DNA from: Megalobrama amblycephala
Lineage: Eukaryota; Chordata; Actinopteri; Cypriniformes; Xenocyprididae
Assembly: GCF_018812025.1 (NCBI RefSeq)
Contig: NC_063049.1
Span: 7,832,102 to 7,896,101, forward strand
Reading direction: 5' to 3'
Length of the DNA: 64,000 nucleotides
This document shows, piece by piece, positions 1 through 12,484 of this stretch. Below the pieces are notes generated by a model, which did not search any database, was not told the DNA's origin, and saw only the letters and a list, made by a program, of their open reading frames with translations. The translations under genes and the position numbers were made by a program. Each line of letters opens with the position of its first letter. Position 1 is the first letter of the stretch.

Positions 1-839
1 AACATTTTCCTTGAAAGTTTGAGTTAGCATAGTTAGCAAGAGTGCAATTATAAACACAATCAGGTGGAGGAAGCAACTCGTGAGAAGATACGTTGAACTG
101 CTCGATGCTGTTTATTGAAACCAGAAGTGCTAAAATGGGTTTTGGTCTACAAAAATGACATCCCTGCAGCTCTCTATTGACGAGTACTGATATTGTGTGT
201 TCATGTCTCCTGGAAAATTTGTATTTATGAGGTGGGAAGTCATGTTTATGACATCATCAAGACACTTTTGTTGGAGCAAGGTGGCAGTGTATCTTGTCTA
301 ATTTAACTACACAAAAATGCAGCAAGGTTTTTAAATTCTACTTCTAGAAAATGAAGACCATGTGCATCAGGTGTGTTTAGCTTTTTTATGTTTTTAATTA
401 ATTTATGAATTAAATAGAAAAGCTTGACAATATCACAGCTAAATACTTTTAAGTACTGTGGTATTTGGCCTTGACACACTCCCAACTCATAAACACGGGG
501 CTTAAAGAAAATCCAGAGCTTCCCACTCGTATTAATGACATTGTGGTGGCGTTCATGTGTGTTCAACTTGTAAATAAAATTTTTCTGACATGACTTGAAC
601 ACACCATTAGACTATGAGGCAGACCACCCTAAAAATGTACTTTTTAAACTGGTTGCCGAATTATCGTCCAATCAGTGAGCTGTATGTTTGATATGGCTAA
701 CGCCCACTTACCTGCTTTTTTAGCAAATCAGTTATGATGATAGTCTGTAACCTAATTAATATTCATGAGCACGGCTGATATATATATATTATATATATAT
801 ATGTACCACCACTTTTTAGATCAATCCGACACCTTGATG
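1..839. other. Intergenic DNA, nothing recognised
   Basis: AT-rich non-coding sequence with no convincing exon or transposon end. A short TA-repeat microsatellite lies at about 778-802. The small open frames here have no recognisable protein features. Confidence 0.5.
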
Positions 840-1602
840 TTAAGGGCACAATATGTAAGATAAAAAAAAAAAAAAAACTAGAACAGGGTTATATATTATG
901 TTAACTTGTGTAATTACATTATCCCAAATGTTTCCAAGAATGTTTAAATCCAGAGAAATAAGCAATTTTAACCAGGACACGGACCATGTCCGTGCGTCGC
1001 CTATCAGTAACATCATACCCGCATTACCCTTGATTTCCCGTTTTATTTTGTAGAAACCATGAAAAAATAAAAGACACTTTAGTTTATTATGTGTTTTATT
1101 AGACAGGTGAGCAACTGTTTGGATTCATTGACAGAAAACTAATCATGTGACATAGCTCAACACAGTAAGTCTTATTGATTAAATCTAGTTTTCTTGATTT
1201 ACAGCGAGCACCATGTTTTACCATGCCTAATATTGATCTGATTTGATAATGCAGTGTGTATTAAGTGTCTCCGAGCGAATGCAGTGTACCACTATAACAA
1301 CTTTCAACACACAAATGTATCTAATATGATAAAACAACGCTGCTTTACCCCACATTGACCCCACGTGTGTCGCGCTCGGCTCTCATTAGCAATCGGTCCT
1401 GCTCTGCTTCACACTACAGTAACATTAATAATCTCATCCATGAACATGATTTCTGCCCGAGTCTCGTCAGATTCTTTTCCACCGGCTGTAGACGTGAAAA
1501 CAATGTCTCCCATGATTCCGCGAAATCAAGGCGTCATCAAGCTACGCCTTTGTTTTGAATAAGCGACCTCTAGCGGCGCAAGTTTACATAGTGTGCCTTT
1601 AA
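840..1602 (+). mobile_element. Non-autonomous DNA transposon, family A copy 1
   Basis: Imperfect terminal inverted repeats of the form TTAA(A/G)GGCACA(A/C)TATGTAA lie at 840-858 and, inverted, at about 1584-1602. Both ends carry TTAA, which may be a target duplication. A second copy in the opposite orientation lies at 62488-63348 and matches along most of its length, including a small inverted repeat (CACGGAC / GTCCGTG) and a stretch next to 'cgccgctagaggtcgc'. No transposase is encoded. Family name not known to me. Confidence 0.75.
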
Positions 1603-3111
1603 TAAGTATTTATATGTTGATTGCAAAAAATGTGTTTTGTGCAATTACATTACTGCTTTTGAATGACTGTCAATGGATAAAGTTTCTTTTTGCCCTCATA
1701 ACATTGTAGTTATGACATCGACCAACTGATAGCAGCATGGAGACAGAAGGTCAGAAAGGTGCCCCTCCTTCCAGATCTAAAAGCCTGCTTGAAAAGGTCA
1801 GGTCAAAGGTCATATTGCCACTAAATCAGTAGAATATGGATCGAAAAGAGACACGAAAGCAGCAATATCATCTGAGCGCCGATTGAAAAATCATGACGTC
1901 AAGGCGATGAGCAATTCCCAATAATTCACTGACCACCTGACATCAAGAATCATCCGTTGGTGTCACCGGCAGTGAACGCAGCCGCATGCCAGAGTTTTGA
2001 GCTCGCGTTCGTGAGGTAGGCAGAAATGTAGGAGGCTGTCTAAGATTGAGACATTCTCCCACTGTGAGTAAATAGTGACTGGGCCAATTTCATCAGACAC
2101 AGAAATGCTCCCGGTGACAGCGCCTGCATTGTTTTCCTCCCAACTGCATGCTGCGAAATTCTATTTTCAGTTTTTCTTGCCGCAGTAATTATCTGCATTG
2201 TTGGCGAGTATAAAGAGAATAAAGGGCATGAATGTGTCCCGGTCAATCGGATTCTGTCAGTTCAGGCTGAATTGGGTACACACATGCGCGGCGCTTGCCA
2301 GATCGTAATAACGAAGCTGTTTGCATGGAACGATTTCCCCTACGCAGCTCATCAGCGACAGAGAGAGTCTGTCAGCGCGTTCTCAGACTGACACGGCTTC
2401 CGCATCTGTGTCTGTTATTAGCCCGTCTCTTAAGACAAGCTCAATTATCTGACACTGCCCGTAATTTTCACCCCCCTCTCTGGCACAATGTAAAGTTCCT
2501 CTGCTTTATTTCTCAAGCTGTTCATTTGGAGGAGAAAAACAAGGAGAGAGACGAGAGTGGGCGGAGGAGAAGACTTGACGAGATAAACTGAGGGAGGGGG
2601 AAAAAAACAAGATGAGTCAAAAACTAATTTGATGCTTACTTTACAAGAATAAAGAGTTTCGGAAGACGCTTTATCAAATATATGTGGAGGATATCTGAAT
2701 GAGATAACATGATTGATGTGTATCAGATAAAACAATGAGTTTGCCGCTCTGATTTCTTTTGGCCACTGTGGATTTAAAATGTGGCGTTAAAATGTATTTT
2801 TCTTTTTGTTTTGCGTTGATAATAGGTGAGGAAGCTTTGTGACATTCTTCTTTTTACTTGATTGTATTTTTTGAAGTACCTCAGAATAATTGTTTAGTAC
2901 AATGCTATATTTCAAAGTACTATCAGAAGGATCCACTGTGTAATTATTTACATATTTATTTACTATTTTTCGATTGTTGAACATGTTAGTTGTCAAACTC
3001 ATATTAGTGGAAACACTACATGGAATATTTTTAATAATGCATTTGTCATGCCGTAGGACCATAGTGAAGTGAACTAGTGAAGGAACAATTGACTGAATAT
3101 GGTGGGATAGC
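1603..3111. other. Intergenic, apparently non-repetitive DNA
   Basis: No exon, RNA gene or transposon end recognised. About 1730-2640 is of more balanced base composition than the flanks and has no copy elsewhere in the window, so it could hold regulatory sequence, but nothing decisive is visible. Confidence 0.4.
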
Positions 3112-4044
3112 TTAAAGGTGCCATAGAACGTCTTTTTAAAAGATGTAATATAAGTCTAAGGTGTCCCCTGAATGTGTCTGTGAAGTTTAAGCTCAAAATA
3201 CCCCATAGATTTTTTTTTATTAATTTTTTTAACTGCCTATTTTGGGGCATCATTAAATATGAGCCGATTTATGCTCTGCGGCCCCTTTAAATGCTCACGC
3301 TCCCTGCCCACGGAGCTCGTGCTTGCCTTAAACACCATAAACAAAGTTCACACAGCTAATATAACCCTCAAAATGGATCTTTGCAAAGTGTTTGTCATGC
3401 AGCATGTCTAATCGCGTAAGTATGGTATTTATTTGGATGTTTACATTTGATTCTGAATGAGTTTGATTGTGCTCCGTGGCTAAAGCTAACATTACACACT
3501 GTTGGAGAGATTTATAAAGAATGAAGTTGTGTTTATGCATTATACAGACTGCAAGTGTTTAAAAAATGAAAATAGCGACGGTGGTAACTTTAACCACATT
3601 TAACAGTACATTAGCAACATGCTAACGAAACATTTAGAAAGACAATTTACAAATATCACTAAAAATATCATGTAATCATGGATCATGTCAATTATTATTG
3701 CTCCATCTGCCATTTTTCGCTATTGTCCTTGCTTACCTAGTCTGATGATTCAGCTGTGCACAGATCCAGACGTTAATACTGGCTGCCCTTGTCTAATGCC
3801 TTGAACATGGGCTGGCATATGCAAATATTGGGGGCGTACATATTAATGATCCCGACTGTTACGTAACAGTCGGTGTTATGGTGAGATTCGCCTGTTCTTC
3901 AGAGGTCTTTTAAACAAATTAGATTTATATAAGAATGAGGAAACAATGGTGTTTGAGACTCACTGTATGTCATTTCCATGTACTGAACTCTTGTTATTCA
4001 ACTATGCCGAGATAAATTCAATTTTTAATTCTAGGGCACCTTTA
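3112..4044 (+). mobile_element. MITE family B, copy 1
   Basis: The ends read TTAAAGGTGCC at 3112 and, inverted, GGGCACCTTTAA at about 4034-4045, with TTAA at both borders. An inverted second copy at 53223-54181 matches over nearly its whole length. No coding capacity. The element carries a perfect 22-bp palindrome at 3852-3873. Confidence 0.8.
3852..3873. promoter_or_regulatory. Perfect palindrome with TTACGTAA core (D-box-like)
   Basis: The half-site CCGACTGTTAC is followed directly by its exact reverse complement, giving a 22-bp perfect palindrome centred on TTACGTAA. That octamer is the known consensus for PAR-bZIP factors and NFIL3/E4BP4 (D-box). The palindrome is unchanged in the other family B copy at 53395-53416. 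Whether it is bound in vivo is inference. Confidence 0.5.
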
Positions 4045-4481
4045 AAAGAAATGCTGACCAGTTACAGGACCTAATCTATACAATTTAACTTCAAATCTTG
4101 ATGTCGATCCATGGACAAATTATGCATCAACCACCAAAAGACAAAACAACTCCTTATTCACTCCTTTTTACTGTGATATGATACCATGGACGGGCATGGT
4201 ACAATAGTAATACCATGTTTTTTTTTTAAATGAATTTGTCATGCTGCAGGTCCATTTAAATGAAGTAATGAAGAATACCAGTGGGGAGGGGGGAAAAATG
4301 GCAACCAATAATAAAACCTAAAATATATTGATAATTGGGCAAAGTATGCATCAACTACCAAAATAATGTAGTAGTATTATGAATAAGTATTATTAACTCT
4401 CTTTATTACATTACCATGGTTGGACAGTGCCATGATGGTATAAGTATTTGCCATGGTAGAAGAAAAATCATACAACATCAT

Positions 4482-4519
<38 letters not shown>

Positions 4520-6682
4520 CCACGATTTTATCATCAGACACAATACTTTTTGTAATGGCTACTCTTTCTTAAACCTGTTAGACAACAATATCTGCTGTTT
4601 ATAACCCTTCTCTTTACCTGCTTGGAAAAACAAGCATTCACAAAACTTTAAATCAAAAACGTTAACCTCCACTCTTGACTTCCAATCGAATCTGTGCTGG
4701 AAAGGTCCTAACAGAAGGCCCGAGTATAGCCTGACAGCTTCACCTCACACCAAAGCGACACCTGCTAATGCCGCTCTGCTTGGCTGCTAGTTGCTGTGGG
4801 AACCGTCGGAAAGCGGTAATGATGGCAGGCCTAACGCGGCATAAGAGCAGTAACGCGTGTAAGAGAGGGCAATCATCTTGATCCCACTTCTCCCACGGGA
4901 ACACGCTAATGTGCTAAGGAACGTGTGCTAATGCGCTATAGTCTGTCTGCTGAGCGGCAAGCGACTGTCAACAGTGAAATCTCACCCATTTAGAGCCAGG
5001 CCTAATGTGAGAGATAAGCCGACAACAGCAGGAGGGAGTAGACGGAACATCTCGGAGAAAATAGATTCAGTCGATCTTGGGGGTTGCGTGTGCTTGAGAT
5101 GAGGGAATTGTGTGTGAGACGGGCTTTCAGAAGAAAAGTGTTCCTTCATGTAAAACACCTATTCTACCATCCACTTACTCGCTGGCATTTTCAGCGGCGC
5201 GCGAGCGCTCGCGGACCTTCGTTTGGGGTCAGTCCCTTAAAGAGGCCTATTCAGTAATCACAGGTACTCTCGTCAGACGCACGTCTGAAAAGAAAGAGGC
5301 ATTTTTTGAAGTTTCCTTCTTTGTGTGTCCTGATGGATGAAATACAATGACCTTGGGAGCCGAATGAATCTGTACGTGTCTGTCAGCAGCTGTCGTAGCG
5401 CCATCCACGTGTTGTGTCCGCTGTACAAATGGTATGGAGATTGTTGTGGCCCGCAGGGCAGCGCCGTAGCAGCTGATGGCGTTGTGGGAGCGCCGAGGAG
5501 GCCGTGCACTCACTGTGTTTTTCTTGCGGTAGATGGACGACTGTAATCAAAGAGAGAAAGACTTCTGTCCAGATTACAGTCTTCAATCAGTCAGCCAGGG
5601 AAATGATATGTACATCATTCTCCGTATGGATAGTACTGCCTCTCACGCATTACCTGTGTCAACCTTGCCAAAGACATGATGGGAGATATGGAGAGCCATC
5701 GGCCACCTGCCAGTCTAAAGGAAAGGGGTTAGTTTTCACTTCTCTCAATGAGTTCTCCCGGCAACTGTCACCACGGGGACCCCGTGCTGACCTCCTTCGA
5801 TTCAGACGCTGACACCATTTAATGTACATTTCCACAAAACAGAGACGATTCCCGGCTGTCTCCTCACTGGCAGAAGCTCGCTCTCTTTCGGTGAATGGCT
5901 ACGCGTGGCAATTTTTCTGTGAGAGGGCGCAGCAAAAATTGAGCTTTCAAAGGCACTAAATGGAAATATGGAAAATAACTACATACATGAGGAGCACATG
6001 TTAGGATGTGTGTCTTGAAGAAAACAGAATGCTTTCTTGACTGTTTTAGGCATTAAAAAGCACAACAGCATATTCATGCACCTGATCTGACTATTATTTG
6101 AAAGTTAAAAGAGTGCAACAATTGGGTTCCGGAAGAAAAAACTCCATTCATTTTCTCCATAGGGAAATTGATTTTGAATGATAAATCATAAACCTTTAGA
6201 GACGGACCTACTGTGAGCAACGAGGTTGCTAATCAATGGTATTTGCTTCTGCTAAAGCCGTCAGCCCACATTATTTAAGCTTATTCTTAAAATAAATGTT
6301 TAACAGCAGAATTCCTGGTGAAAAACTACTTACCCATGATGAACTATATTACTCATGATGCTGTACAGAAAATTACACCAATCGGTAAGTCTAAAAAAAG
6401 CAAAACAAGTGCCAAAAGATCTTTTTAACTCCGCCCACTCCCATGAAGCACTGCGGATGACGTAATTGTGTCGATATCTCTACGCTCTCAAAATATTTAA
6501 ATGTTTAATATATATATATATATATGCATATTTTGCAGTAAACTTAAAATATATAGGTTTTTTTTTATATATAAAACATTTGTTAATGAGTAGTTTTATG
6601 CTTCTCCATCATTTTTTTCAATTCAGTTATGCTGTTTGCAATGCTTCATAGAATTGTAGTTCTTTCTATCACTAAAGCCATA
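4045..6682. other. Intergenic DNA with TA microsatellites
   Basis: No exon recognised. TA repeats lie at about 4484-4515 and 6508-6525. About 4650-5950 is non-repetitive and moderately GC-rich, with several repeats of a 'gctaatg' motif. It is a possible conserved non-coding stretch, but this cannot be judged without alignment. Confidence 0.4.
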
Positions 6683-6853
6683 AAAGGATTAGTTCACTTC
6701 AGAATTAAAATTTCCTGATAATTTACTCACCCCCATGTCATCCAAGATGTTCATGTCTTTCTTTCTTCAGTCGAAAAGAAATTAAGGGTCTTATCTAGAG
6801 AAACCATCACTCATTCTCTAAAAATAATAGTAATAATAATAATAAATTATATA

Positions 6854-7929
6854 CACTGTAAGAAAAAATACACCATATCTACTCAATAAAAATGAGGCAA
6901 CAGATTACAAGCAATATTATTAATTAAATTTCACAAGGTTTGGTATTGAGTAAATATTAATTAAATGAGACCCTTAATAGTTATGCATTTAATATTAGTA
7001 GATTTGAATAGAAAACAGTACAGAATTAATTAGAACCTAAACAAAAATATTGAGTTGAATTGAAAAAGATAAACTCCCTAATGTGTAAATAGTACTAATA
7101 AAAATTAATTTAATTCTACATTCTACTCAAATAAGAATTTATTAACAATTCACTTTTGTGCTTTACACAGCAAACACTGCAGTGTTAAATTAACTCTCTT
7201 TGGAGTACATGTGAGACCGTAATCAAGAGTGTTAAAGTATTAAAATACGAATGTTACATGAACACTGAAGCGACATCAAGAATCAGCCTGTGAATCTCAA
7301 CGACGGTGACAAGCAACATATTCTGATCAACAGATCAACCCTGAACATTAGAAAACAAGCTACTAAAAAGTCGCATAAACAGAACAAAATAAAATATGAG
7401 AATAAAGGAAATTACTAAGACAATTCAGCTCATAATTTATTCATGCAGCAATGCATGATGGGAGCCATGGATGAATTTTGATTGGTGGCACACAGAATGC
7501 ATGCGTTCTTCTTACTAGCCCAGTGACAACAAAATAAGTTTTCTTACCTAAAGTCAACCAGTTAAATTTTGCAAGATGAGCAATATAGAAGAAAACGAAC
7601 ATTCACTGTCTGTAGCCTAATGTTACTCTCTTCAAATGTCTTGTAGGCCTGCTGCATAAAAAAGGCGCACTTTGACAGGAAGTGCTTTTCAATTAAAAAT
7701 TGCCTGATTACATTAATTTGAATTCACTCAATATTCTCTCCATTTGGGATTAGGTAAATATAATGCTTATGTTTTATTTAACTACAATGGGTAGATTTTA
7801 TTCCAACCATTTTTATTTGAAATTTAATTAAATATTTGCCTCAAAATCATAAACACAATTATATTGAATACATTTTAACCAAAAACATTAATTCAAATCT
7901 ACATGACCACAGAATCATTTCTTACAGTG
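6854..7929. mobile_element. TIR element nested in MITE C
   Basis: Starts CACTGTAAGAAA and ends with the inverted TTTCTTACAGTG. It is AT-rich, non-coding and inserted between the left arm and the core of the surrounding foldback element. CACTGTAA-type ends also bound the element at 15806-16023. Confidence 0.65.
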
Positions 7930-7935
7930 TAAGTT

Positions 7936-8203
7936 TTAAGAATAAATGCTCATCTTGTACTAGCTCTCTTCTTCTTCTCTATTTGAATTCCAGAAGTCTA
8001 GACACTGCTAAGTGTATTACTGCCCTCCTCAGGTCAAAGTTTGAACTAATTGTTATATACTTGCACTAGCATATTGTATATGACAATTTAGTTCAATCTT
8101 TGACCTGTGGAGGGCAGTAATACACTTAGCAGTGTCTACACTGCCGGAATTCTAATAGAGAAGAAGAAGAGAGCTAGTTCAAGATGAGCATTTATGGTTA
8201 AAA
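7936..8203. repeat. Long hairpin core of MITE C copy 1
   Basis: The arms run from 'aataaatgctcatcttg' on the left to 'caagatgagcattta' on the right, about 115 bp each, around a short loop near 8050-8085. They share the segments 'ctagctctcttcttcttctc' and 'cactgctaagtgtattactg' in inverted form with only a few mismatches. Confidence 0.75.
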
Positions 8204-8699
8204 CATATAAAATTAAAAAAAAAAATGTAGAAAATGAGTAATGGTTTATCTAGATAAGACCCTTATTTCTCGTCTGGGATCACTGTAAACTGTAATTTTG
8301 ACCTTCAACCGTTTGGGGTCCATTGAAGTCCACTATATGGAGAAAAATCCTGGAATGTTTTCATCAAAAACTGAAGAAAGAAAGACATGAACATCTTGGA
8401 TGACATGGGGGTAAGTAAATTATCAGGAAAATTTTAATTTAAAAGTGAACTAACCCTTTAAGTTCACAGTCTTGTACCTTTGTCTTTTTGTCCGATTTTC
8501 TAATACATACTTGCTTCAAATCGAAGTTTGTAATGTTGTGATTCTCCTTGTAGCTGGTTGGCTTGGTTCAGGGTTTATAACTCTTTAACAAAGACTTTTT
8601 TAAAATCCCTATAGGAAAAATGATTCCGTAACCACGGCTGTTGAGAAAGGGGGCGGGCACTAATGCACACTGTAACAATGAGTGAGTCATTATGAGTGC

Positions 8700-8825
8700 T
8701 TCTGAGCATTCTGAGGCTGTTGCTAGGGTGTTCTTGGTGGTTGTCAGGGTGTGGCTATGCAGTCGCTAAGGTGTTTCCGAATGTTTTTTTAGAAAGCTGC
8801 TAGGGTGTTCTCACAATTTGAGATA
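8700..8825 (+). repeat. Degenerate 'gctagggtgttc' minisatellite
   Basis: Imperfect reiterations of 'gttgctagggtgttcttggtgg'-like units occur at about 8718, 8745 and 8800. I recall this type of short tandem repeat as common in cyprinid genomes. Confidence 0.55.
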
Positions 8826-9919
8826 TTCATGTCCTTAGCACCAACATATAATGAGTTAGAGGTTCGTTGTAATTTTTTATCCTAAGATCAATAGTAATTG
8901 TGACGAACTAAGTGGATACAACAAAAACAGAGTGCAAAAGAAAAATCTCTGATTCTGATGGCATGTGTCCGAATGCATACGCAACAACAAACAGAAGCAC
9001 AATCTTAAAAACAAAGAATCGAGATGGTGGCAAAGTATCGCTTAAACAAACAATGATGACAAAGAATAAACTATTTAAATTTTCCTCCCTGGAAGAGCAG
9101 GGACATACAAAACCTGTAATTTCCTTTGAAACAAGAAAGCACCTAATTAGACCCTGTGAATAGAAACACACCTCTCGGCCAGAGCAAAACACATCAAGCA
9201 ATTGCAACCCGGGGTGTTTGTGCTCTTTCCCCCCTCCTTCCATTTAAAATTCCGCATCTCTCAATCTCGCGTCCACCCAAACACCTCAGTTTAATGCAGA
9301 TTACAAATAATGGCAGGAAACTTTCAGGCAGAGACAATCCAGAGCAAAGCATTCTGGGACTGCAGGGGCATTGTTTGCATAATACCCACCTTGCCTCAGC
9401 TTCCACAGGTTCCCCACCACCTTGAGACTACCGCCACACACACTAACTCGGACCATTCCCATAGAAATTCAATGAGCTATTCTTTCACACACACTCACAC
9501 ACACCCTTGAGCCCTGCTGGCACCATAGAGGGAGGTCACACAATTGTCTCCGCTTGGAAAAAAAGAAGGAAAAAAAAAAATCACTGACCTACTGCAAAAT
9601 TGGCCATATTCAGCTGTGGGGGAATATCAGGTTATTGAGTTGGTCCATGCTGAGTCTACTAGCCTGCGGAAAACGATCAGCTTCAGCATACGCCAGTTCT
9701 GCAGTTGATCAAGGACACACGTGTGTGGTGAATGCAGAGAGCTCTCGCTCCCTAAAGACACTTAGAGGAGAAAGCAACTCTCAAACTCTCTGCTAGAAGC
9801 AGCTTGACTCCGTCAGCCAAAGAAACACAATGTCACTACATTCAAATCAGACAAACGCAATACTGTGTTAGACAGATTTAGGGGAAGCCTTGTGGAAAGG
9901 GTTTAGCATATTTTTAAAG
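8826..9919. other. Intergenic, apparently non-repetitive DNA
   Basis: No exon or transposon recognised. A short CA-rich run lies at about 9486-9506. The stretch 9150-9850 has balanced composition and is unique in the window. Regulatory content is possible but unproven. Confidence 0.4.
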
Positions 9920-10810
9920 AGCACTTATTAGAGAAATATACACTTTAAAAGAATACTTAAGTGCAAACACTAAATTGCAATGAAACTGCATTATAGTTTA
10001 AATATATTAAATGCTATCAGCTGACCTTTAGAGTGTTTTTGGTAACACTTTATTTCACAGTGTCATTGTTACATATGTTACATGTAGTTACAATAGTAAT
10101 AACTATAAATTATGCATAATTACATGCAACTAAACCCTAAAGCAAACCAAACCCTAACCATATGTATACTTAATGTTACTTAAAGTACTTAAATGTATAA
10201 TTAAAATGTAACAAAGACACCTTAAAATAAAGTGTAACCATGTTTTCTGAGCAACTTAAATACAGTATGACTTAAGTACATCTTGATATGTAAATTCAAA
10301 ATCATTTTTAATATTGTTAAAATGTACTGTTGAATCTACTGACAAGCATTTATGGTAAACTAAAATATAATTCAATGCCGTTTCAATTAAAACTTGTATG
10401 TGAGGTACTTAAATATATTTGTAATCACACATCTGGATTGATGAAATTGCAATTTAGTATGTTCAAAATATATTAGCTTTACAATACTGAATTTATACAC
10501 TGCTTTTGTAGAAAAGTAACACGCTTTAGTATGTCAGTCAACAAAAATAAGTGTACTTCTTTAAAGCATGACAAACATGATTTAAAATGTACTTTAATGT
10601 AAAACCTTTGACATTATTACAAAATGCACCTTTTAAAAGTGTACTTAAGTGTGTTAAGAAACATTAAACTGTACTCTCTATGCACTTAAATAGCCTTTTA
10701 TTTCATTAATATTACATTATCCGCCAGTCCATTAAAAAAAATACCTTAAGAAGTACAACATAGCAGGTGCATATTCAGTACAATTAAGCACACTTCTTTT
10801 TTCGCAAGGG
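9920..10810. repeat. AT-rich 'acttaag' repeat region
   Basis: Many dispersed copies of 'gtacttaa'/'acttaagt'-type words on both strands suggest a degenerate MITE about 890 bp long. It is interrupted by the clearly bounded element at 10041-10239. Outer ends are approximate. Confidence 0.45.
10041..10239. mobile_element. Short MITE, GGTAACACTTTATTT ends
   Basis: Begins 'ggtaacactttattt' and ends with the inverted 'aaataaagtgtaacc'. The inside contains telomere-like 'aaaccctaa' words. Relatives with similar ends lie at 45031-45232, 56307-56480 and 58050-63776. Confidence 0.75.
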
Positions 10811-11160
10811 AAATGACTTTAATAGAGGTGTCTATTTTGGTATGAATGATCTGTCAGTCATTAATGAGGGTCCTTGGTTTCAATCTGACTGCCGTTTCAG
10901 ATTTTTTTTATGAAGATGATGTTGAATTATGAAATTAAGGTGGGTCATAGCTAGAAATATGTGGTACAAAATATGTGTGACTTACATATTGCTTAACTAT
11001 TTTATTGTGTTATAAATTTTGGTTACAGTATTTATTAACTTTATAAACATTGGTTTATGAAAATACAATTGTTAGTTCAAGTTACCTTAGGTCCATTAAA
11101 TAATATTAACAGATGCAACTTTTGATTTTAATAATTTATGAGTAAATGCTGAAATTAAGA

Positions 11161-12186
11161 ATATTTATTTTATTTTATTTTATTTTTTTACTTAACCTTT
11201 ATTGATATCCTCTCTGAGATTTCACAGGAGTGTCCTGGCTAAGATGGACAGCAGTACAATCAGTTTCAATCACAGGTTTGCAAAACAAAAATCAACAAAC
11301 TAAAAACACTTAAAAACAATTGCACATCATTGAGTCATCTTCCAGTTGCCAAATAATAGATTTAAAATGTTCCATACACACCAAGTTTTGTAATTTCAAT
11401 TTTGATTGGAGAAAGATGGAGCTGCATACATAAAAGCCTTTCGGTTCGGAAAAAAGGAAAAGAGTATGAATCGGAGGGAATATTTCCCAACACTTTTCTG
11501 TTGAATGAGACAACAGAGATATGAAGGCAACAACTCTTGTAAATGATTAAATACCAGTGCGTTTTTCTTCTAGTGGAAAAAGAAGGCCAAGCTACTCTGT
11601 TATACGAAAGTACAATGATGTGTTGAAGGTTTACAATCCTATATGAATCTTACAGCGCCCATAAACAGCATCCAGATAAGAAAGAAGATTGATACACTAC
11701 ATCACCATAATCAAGGTAGAAAGGTAGCAGAAACTAGTTTCTTTCTTACGTTAAATGAAAAACAAAACTTGTTTCTGAAATAAAACCCAAGCTTTATTTT
11801 TTATTTTTTCTTTAGTTGAGTAATGCGAAAGCTGAAAGATAATATGTCATCAACAATGATGCCAAGGTATTTATACTGTTTTACTGACTCAAACACACAA
11901 GGTCTGGAGAGAAATGAGATTATTTACCAATTTTTGTGAACTTGAAAATAACATATGCTTGGTTTTATCAGCATTCAAAAGTTTTAAGTTATAAAGCCAT
12001 GACTGAATGAAATCAAAAGCTAATCGAAGCTTATGCAGGGCCTACTGTTTTGAGGAAGCACTACAATACATGACAAAAAAAGTGAAAATTAGCATCCTGA
12101 ATGTCATCAAGACTATTTATGTAAATGGTAAATAAAAGGGGGCCCCAACACAGATCCTTGGGGGACACCTTTGGCAATCTCCAATA
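11161..12186 (-). mobile_element. Degraded 5'-truncated LINE, reverse transcriptase remnant
   Basis: Read on the minus strand from 12186, the sequence gives a reverse-transcriptase motif close to GVPQGSVLGP (about 12145-12180). Further on come fragments resembling the C-terminal RT region: YLGIIVDD near 11865 and LDYGDVVY near 11715. The frame is broken by many stops and shifts. The low-coordinate end is a run of 'tttta' units (about 11161-11190), which is an (AAAAT)n 3' tail on the minus strand, as expected for a LINE that inserted 3' end first and was truncated at the 5' end. The flanking sequences (about 11030-11160 and 12187-12300) look like two parts of one older repeat. Confidence 0.7.
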
Positions 12187-12484
12187 AATTAATTAATAAT
12201 TAATAAATAATACTTTGCATTGTTAGTTAATGTTAACTAATGTGGTTAACTAATGTTAAAAATGGAACTGTTTCCATTTTTTGTTTTGTTACCTAAATTT
12301 TATTCAGTCAGAATGAACATGACTGAGAATAGAAGTGTTAGTGCAACAAAAGACACACCAACAAACCATGATTTGCTACTTGCTATTTAAGTATTAAACA
12401 AAAATATGTTGAGCAATAAAGATTTGTGTTCCATTTTCCCAGACGAATAACTAAAAAGTTAGTTTGGTAAACTTTTAAAATTAG

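Larger units (their letters stand above)
6683..8461. mobile_element. Foldback MITE family C, copy 1, interrupted
   Basis: The left arm starts 'aaggattagttcacttcag' and the right arm ends as its inverted counterpart 'aaaagtgaactaaccctttaa'. The subterminal arms (6683-6850 and 8210-8461) match inverted, including 'catgtcatccaagatgttcatg'. The same arms occur in copy 2 at 56481-57368. Between the arms lie a separate TIR element (6854-7929) and a hairpin core (7936-8203) that differs from the core of copy 2. Confidence 0.75.
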
